From Wukongibacter sp050859025 (GTDB lineage: Bacteria; Bacillota; Clostridia; Peptostreptococcales; Caminicellaceae): DNA of 64,000 nt. The translations under genes were made by a program, and so were the position numbers. Of this stretch, positions 59,828 to 64,000 are shown piece after piece; position 1 is the first letter of the stretch, and the number at the start of each line of letters is the position of its first letter. Under the pieces are notes generated by a model. The model saw only the letters and a list, made by a program, of their open reading frames with translations, made no database searches and had not been told where the DNA came from. The stretch spans positions 4,092,001 to 4,156,000 of the forward strand of contig NZ_CP138200.1 of NCBI RefSeq assembly GCF_050859025.1. Reading direction: 5' to 3'.

Positions 59828-60806
59828 TAATCTCACTCCTCTCGTGGATAAGATGACAACGACATTGTCTATTACCACCTACATTGATAAGCATAGGCTC
59901 TTCCCTATGACATTTCTCTATTGCCTCACTACATCTAGGTGCAAATTTACACCCTGTTGGCATTTGAGACAAGTCAGGAACCCTACCAGCAATATAAGGT
60001 AGAGTATCTGTATTTTTTCCTATTTTGGGAACCGAAGCAATTAATCCTTTTGTATATGGATGTAATGGATTACTGAATAAAGAAGCAACATCAGCCATCT
60101 CTACAATCCTACCACAATACATAACCATTACCCTGTCACACATTTCAGCAACTACACCTAAATCATGGGTAATAAGCAATATCCCAATTTTGTTTTTTTC
60201 CTTTAACTCCAGCATAAGCTCCATCACTTGTGCCTGAATTGTCACATCAAGAGCAGTTGTAGGTTCATCTGCAATTAATACCTTTGGATTACAAGACATT
60301 GCCATAGCTATCATTATTCTTTGAGACATTCCACCGGATAGCTGGTGAGGATATCTATTCATTACGTCCTCAGGAACAGGTATTCCCACTCTCTTTATCA
60401 TATTAATAGCATGTTCTCTTGCCTGACTATTATTATACTTCAAATGAAGCTTTGTACACTCCATAAGTTGTTCGCCTACTCTTAGCACAGGATTAAGAGA
60501 TGACATAGGATCTTGAAAGATCATTGCTATATCTCCACCCCTAATATTTCTAATATCCTTTTTATTCATTTTTAATAAATCTTTATCTTCTAAGAGAACT
60601 TCACCTGATGATATATTACCTTGTTCTGGAAGTAGTCTTAAAACAGATAAAGATGTAACTGATTTTCCACTACCTGACTCACCAACCAGCCCAACAATTT
60701 CTTCTTTTTCTACATAAAAAGAAACATCATTTACTGCAATGAGTCTTCCTTTATCTGTATGAAATTCTGTTCTTAAATTTTTCACATCTAATATTTTTTC
60801 TGACAC
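59820..60806 (-). CDS. dppD: Peptide ABC transporter ATP-binding protein (DppD/OppD type)
   Basis: 328-residue first ATPase of the importer. Walker A GESGSGKSVT, signature LSGGMSQR, Walker B VLIADEP, and the C-terminal cysteine-rich end CKFAPRCSEAIEKC found in OppD/DppD. It begins 12 nt after dppC and overlaps dppF. Normal length. Energises DppBC together with DppF. Confidence 0.95.
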   Translation of the reverse strand: MSEKILDVKNLRTEFHTDKGRLIAVNDVSFYVEKEEIVGLVGESGSGKSVTSLSVLRLLPEQGNISSGEVLLEDKDLLKMNKKDIRNIRGGDIAMIFQDPMSSLNPVLRVGEQLMECTKLHLKYNNSQAREHAINMIKRVGIPVPEDVMNRYPHQLSGGMSQRIMIAMAMSCNPKVLIADEPTTALDVTIQAQVMELMLELKEKNKIGILLITHDLGVVAEMCDRVMVMYCGRIVEMADVASLFSNPLHPYTKGLIASVPKIGKNTDTLPYIAGRVPDLSQMPTGCKFAPRCSEAIEKCHREEPMLINVGGNRQCRCHLIHERSEINE

Positions 60807-60818
60807 TATTTGCCCTCC

Positions 60819-61682
60819 TTAATCTAGTTTGGGGTCTAGAGTGTCTCTGAGACCATCACCTAATAAGTTAAATGCCAATACAGTAAAAAATATCATAAGT
60901 CCAGGATATAATAGCATATGTGGTGAAACCCCAATATAATCTCTACCCGTTGATAACATAGCACCCCAATCAGGATTAGTCGGACTTGCTCCAAATCCTA
61001 AAAAACTAAGAGAAGCTGCTGATATAATAGCAGTACCCATTCTCATTGTATAAGCAACTATAAGTGACGGGAGAGTTCCAGGAAAAACATGTTTAAACAA
61101 TAGCCTAGTGTCACTTACACCAATTGACCTACTAGCTTCTATATATAGCAATTCTTTTATTGATAAGGTAGAGCTTCTGATAATCCTAGTAAAAGTTGGT
61201 ATACCATAAATTGATATTGCTATAACTATATTAGTTAATCCTGGTCCTATTATAGCAACAATACCTATAGCTAATAAAAGACCTGGAAAGGAAAATAAAA
61301 TATCACAAAATCTCATTATCAAACTCTCTAATAATCCTCCATAATAGCCTGCAATGATTCCCAAGATAGAGCCAATGATAGCACCAATAGTAACCGCTGT
61401 AACTGCAACAGATAATGATAATCTCGTCCCTGTAATAATGCGACTTAATACATCTCTACCATACTCATCGGTACCAAATAAATGCTCTGAATTTGGCGGA
61501 CTCAGTAAATTGTCATAGTCAGTCGCAGAAATATCATATGGTGTAGGTTGAAAAATAGCTAAAATTACTAGAATAATTATGAAGCCTAAGGCTACTACTG
61601 CCGACTTCTTTTTTAAAAACTTTCTTAAAAACTCCTTTATAGGATTTTCTATTTTAAAATCTTCATATTTAACTTCTACCAT
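60819..61682 (-). CDS. dppC: Peptide ABC transporter permease (DppC type)
   Basis: 287-residue membrane subunit with six helices and the EAA loop (EASRSIGVSDTRLLFKHVFPG) that contacts the ATPases. The second half reads FLGFGASPTNPDWGAMLSTG, typical of OppC/DppC. I start at the ATG at 61682 (AAGGAG 8 nt upstream); an ATG two codons earlier is too close to the site. Paired with DppB. Confidence 0.94.
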   Translation of the reverse strand: MVEVKYEDFKIENPIKEFLRKFLKKKSAVVALGFIIILVILAIFQPTPYDISATDYDNLLSPPNSEHLFGTDEYGRDVLSRIITGTRLSLSVAVTAVTIGAIIGSILGIIAGYYGGLLESLIMRFCDILFSFPGLLLAIGIVAIIGPGLTNIVIAISIYGIPTFTRIIRSSTLSIKELLYIEASRSIGVSDTRLLFKHVFPGTLPSLIVAYTMRMGTAIISAASLSFLGFGASPTNPDWGAMLSTGRDYIGVSPHMLLYPGLMIFFTVLAFNLLGDGLRDTLDPKLD

Positions 61683-61694
61683 AATCATTTCTCC

Positions 61695-62615
61695 TTATTG
61701 ATATCTAATCTTTGGATTAGCTACTCCATAAAGTACATCCACAATTAAATTAATTATAATAAACTGGAATGTGAATATCAGCATAACAGTCTGAACAACT
61801 GTATAATCTCTGAATAATATTGAATCTATGAGTAGTCTCCCAAGTCCAGGTATTGCGAAAACTGTTTCTACTAGCACTGATCCTGCTAATAAAAAGCCAA
61901 ATTGCAAACCTACTATGGTTATTACATCCACAAGAGAATTTCTAAGAGCATGCTTGTTTATAACAATAATTTCGCTCAATCCCTTTGCCCTAGATGTCCT
62001 AATGTAATTTTCTCTTAATATTTCAATCATTGATGATCTAGTATAACGCGCTATCATGGCGGTAATACCTGCACCTAGTGTAATCGAAGGTAATACATAG
62101 CTTGAAAGCGAATCTACTCCTGTTGTGGGAAACCAACCAAGCTTTACTGAGAATATTTGCATAAGCATAAGACCTAGCCAAAACAGCGGAAGGGATATAC
62201 CAGATGATGCACCAATCATAACAATGTAATCAATTAGTTTTCCACGCTTAATAGCAGATATTACCCCTATACTTATTCCTGCAATAACGGACCATACTAT
62301 AGAGAATATTGCAAGGATTAAAGTAGGTTTCATCCTTGGCATTATAACTTCCCAAACGGGTAGTCCTGTTTTAATTGACTTTCCCCAATTACCTGTCAAT
62401 ATTCCAACCATAAAATCCTTATATTGTACAATATAAGGGTCATTTAGACCTAGCTGTTCTCTCATTATCTCTATCTCTTCCAAGGTTGCTTTTTGTCCTG
62501 CTATAATCCTAGCGGGATCCCCTGGTATCAAATGAATAAACATAAATATTATAATTGATACCACTATCATTATGGGAATTATATTTAAAAGTCTTTTTAA
62601 AACATATTGTTTCAC
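61695..62615 (-). CDS. dppB: Peptide ABC transporter permease (DppB type)
   Basis: 306-residue membrane subunit with six helices. It opens MKQYVLKRLLNIIPIMIVVS and then IHLIPGDPARIIAGQKAT, the OppB/DppB signature. The EAA loop is RTSRAKGLSEIIVINKHALR, and the tail holds LIVDVLYGVANPKIRY. It lies 69 nt after dppA, with a hairpin between them, and 12 nt before dppC. Confidence 0.95.
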   Translation of the reverse strand: MKQYVLKRLLNIIPIMIVVSIIIFMFIHLIPGDPARIIAGQKATLEEIEIMREQLGLNDPYIVQYKDFMVGILTGNWGKSIKTGLPVWEVIMPRMKPTLILAIFSIVWSVIAGISIGVISAIKRGKLIDYIVMIGASSGISLPLFWLGLMLMQIFSVKLGWFPTTGVDSLSSYVLPSITLGAGITAMIARYTRSSMIEILRENYIRTSRAKGLSEIIVINKHALRNSLVDVITIVGLQFGFLLAGSVLVETVFAIPGLGRLLIDSILFRDYTVVQTVMLIFTFQFIIINLIVDVLYGVANPKIRYQ

Positions 62616-62641
62616 TTTTCAACCCACTCTCTAATGAATTT

Positions 62642-62675
62642 TTAAGAGCAGTTAAATTGCTTTAACTACTCTTAA
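62642..62675 (-). other. Hairpin between dppA and dppB
   Basis: A 15-bp stem with one G-T pair (62642-62656 with 62661-62675) around a 4-nt loop, right after the dppA stop and with no T run. Such a loop commonly protects the binding-protein mRNA end, letting dppA be made in excess over the permease. Confidence 0.6.
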
Positions 62676-62684
62676 TTTTATCAA

Positions 62685-64000
62685 CTATTTACTAGTAGAT
62701 GCTTTTGTAGCCCTTATGCCACCACTTGGATCAACGAATATACCTTCTGTAGTATTTCTCTTAGCTGATAATAGTACATCTGATCCCATAAAAATCCAAG
62801 GTGCGTCATTCCAAATAACCTGCTGTAGTTCTGCATAAATCTCAGCTCTCTTTTCAATATCTACCTCTACAGCACCGGCTTCAATAAGCGCATCTGACTT
62901 AGGGCTCATGTAATAGGATACATTAGGAGCAGTTGGAGGTATATTAGCACTGTGGAACAATTTAGCAGTTGCACCATCAAAATCAAATGCTGACCAACTT
63001 ACATACCACATATTAACCTTTGATTCCTCTGGAGTTTGAGGTGAGTAAATAGATTGTGATAGAGTTCCTTCTTCCATTGGAACTACTTCTACCTCTATAC
63101 CTATTTGAGCTAATTGCTGACTTATAAACTGCATACCTTTCATATTTTCAGTATCGTTTGGTGCCCAAATATGAGTTTTAAATCCATCAGGATATCCTGC
63201 TTCAGCCATAAGCTTCTTAGCTTTTTCTAAATTATATTCGTATTCAGGCTGGGCAACATGATAGTTTATGGTTGAAGGTACATGAGAAGTAAGTGGTACT
63301 GCATAACCCGCCTTTACAACTTTAGCATAGGCTTCCTTATCTATTGCATAGTTAATAGCTTGTCTAACTCTTACATCTGAGAAAATATCCTTTGACATAT
63401 TTAAAAATGTAAATCTTGCAATAGTAGAAGGACCTTCTATTATTTCTATATTCTTATCACCTTGTACAGCTTTAACCTGCTCCGCAGGCATTGGATAAAT
63501 ATAGTCTGCTTCACCTGTTTGCATCATTGCTATTCTAGCACCATTCTCAACAACAGGATTAAATGTAAGAGTATCAATTTGGGGTCCTTCTTTCCAATAA
63601 TTCTTATTGGTTCTCACAATCATTTTATCTCCAGGAGTCCACTTTTCAAACACATATGGACCCGTTCCAACTGGGTTAGTAATGATACCGTCGTTTCCAT
63701 ACTTTTCAAGAGCAGCTGGACTAATTATTGAAATAGAAGCAATTCTATTAAGCATTGGTGCAAATGGAGCATCTAATTTAATTAGCAAAGTATATTCGTC
63801 TACAACTTCTGTACTAACAACATGTAAAAGATTTCTACGTCTTCTTAAATTATTATCTTTATTACTAATTCTATCAAAGTTAAATTTAACGGCATCTGCA
63901 TTAAGTGGAGTTCCATCATGGAATGTAACTCCTTCTCTTATGTGAAAAGTATATTCCAATCCATCTTTAGATACCTCATAGCTTGTAGCTAGAACAGGTT
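62685..64000 (-). CDS. dppA: Peptide-binding protein of ABC transporter (DppA type), N-terminus beyond window
   Basis: Solute-binding family 5 protein; 438 residues are in the window and the frame continues past the right edge (PVLATSYEVSKDGLEYTFHI at the edge). The family-5 signature is clear: REGVTFHDGTPLNADAVKFN, then AARIAMMQTGEADY-like middle, SKDIFSDVRVRQAINYAID, and a C-terminal domain ending in KRNTTEGIFVDPSGG. The signal peptide is out of view. It is the first gene seen of the dpp-M81-cutC-ROK operon. Ligand probably oligo- or dipeptides, perhaps modified. Confidence 0.95.
   Translation of the reverse strand, partial: PVLATSYEVSKDGLEYTFHIREGVTFHDGTPLNADAVKFNFDRISNKDNNLRRRRNLLHVVSTEVVDEYTLLIKLDAPFAPMLNRIASISIISPAALEKYGNDGIITNPVGTGPYVFEKWTPGDKMIVRTNKNYWKEGPQIDTLTFNPVVENGARIAMMQTGEADYIYPMPAEQVKAVQGDKNIEIIEGPSTIARFTFLNMSKDIFSDVRVRQAINYAIDKEAYAKVVKAGYAVPLTSHVPSTINYHVAQPEYEYNLEKAKKLMAEAGYPDGFKTHIWAPNDTENMKGMQFISQQLAQIGIEVEVVPMEEGTLSQSIYSPQTPEESKVNMWYVSWSAFDFDGATAKLFHSANIPPTAPNVSYYMSPKSDALIEAGAVEVDIEKRAEIYAELQQVIWNDAPWIFMGSDVLLSAKRNTTEGIFVDPSGGIRATKASTSK

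Overview
The window looks like chromosome of a low-GC, endospore-forming member of the Clostridia. Signs of this are the AT-rich intergenic DNA, strong GGAGG-type ribosome sites with many TTG/GTG starts, the prkA-yhbH-spoVR sporulation set, an HrcA/CIRCE heat-shock operator, and clostridial pairs such as the CD3073/CD3072-type genes. A Tissierellales-like anaerobe is a guess from gene content; no rRNA, tRNA or marker gene is present to settle it. There is no prophage, integrase, transposase gene or CRISPR array.

Layout. 1-13 kb: a chemoreceptor cut by the window edge, a radical SAM enzyme, a nickel-insertion LarC N-half with a His-rich segment, a membrane GGDEF protein, an MFS exporter, an RsiV-like lipoprotein with a TPR protein, and a second chemoreceptor. 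13-21 kb: the prkA-yhbH-spoVR operon, trmB, and a CBS/DRTGG family II pyrophosphatase. 21-36 kb: a small Cys-rich protein, a TauE/SafE transporter, an MFS carrier, gltB-gltD, and a BmrC/BmrD-like heterodimeric ABC exporter followed by two membrane proteins. 36-50 kb: small stress and housekeeping genes, a Mn2+ riboswitch ahead of a CaCA-type antiporter, a lipoprotein cyclophilin, a hemerythrin lacking one iron ligand, CIRCE-controlled htpG, a two-component system, and a CAP-domain secreted protein. 50-54 kb: a small protein, a 207-bp nested-hairpin element, an atypical KAS III-like protein, and an ECF S-component overlapping a TudS-like putative desulfidase. 55-64 kb: a co-directional peptide-uptake operon (dppA-B-C-D-F) continuing into an M81 peptidase, a CutC-family protein and a ROK sugar kinase; dppA runs off the right edge.

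The most unusual material is non-coding. Two families of about 100-bp near-palindromic elements are scattered between genes. Family A has TATAGAA...TTCTATA ends (8 copies) and family B has TATAGAG...CTCTATA ends (8 copies plus a 27-bp end-to-end remnant). The 207-bp element at 50838-51044 has terminal inverted repeats that are themselves terminator hairpins. Three very short genes with their own ribosome sites, two of them with terminator-like hairpins, encode basic or membrane peptides; one carries an apparent frameshift in an A7 run.

The most coherent candidate system is the dpp-M81-cutC-ROK operon, which reads like import and breakdown of a peptide-linked sugar such as a muropeptide or glycopeptide. 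That reading is inference from gene order.
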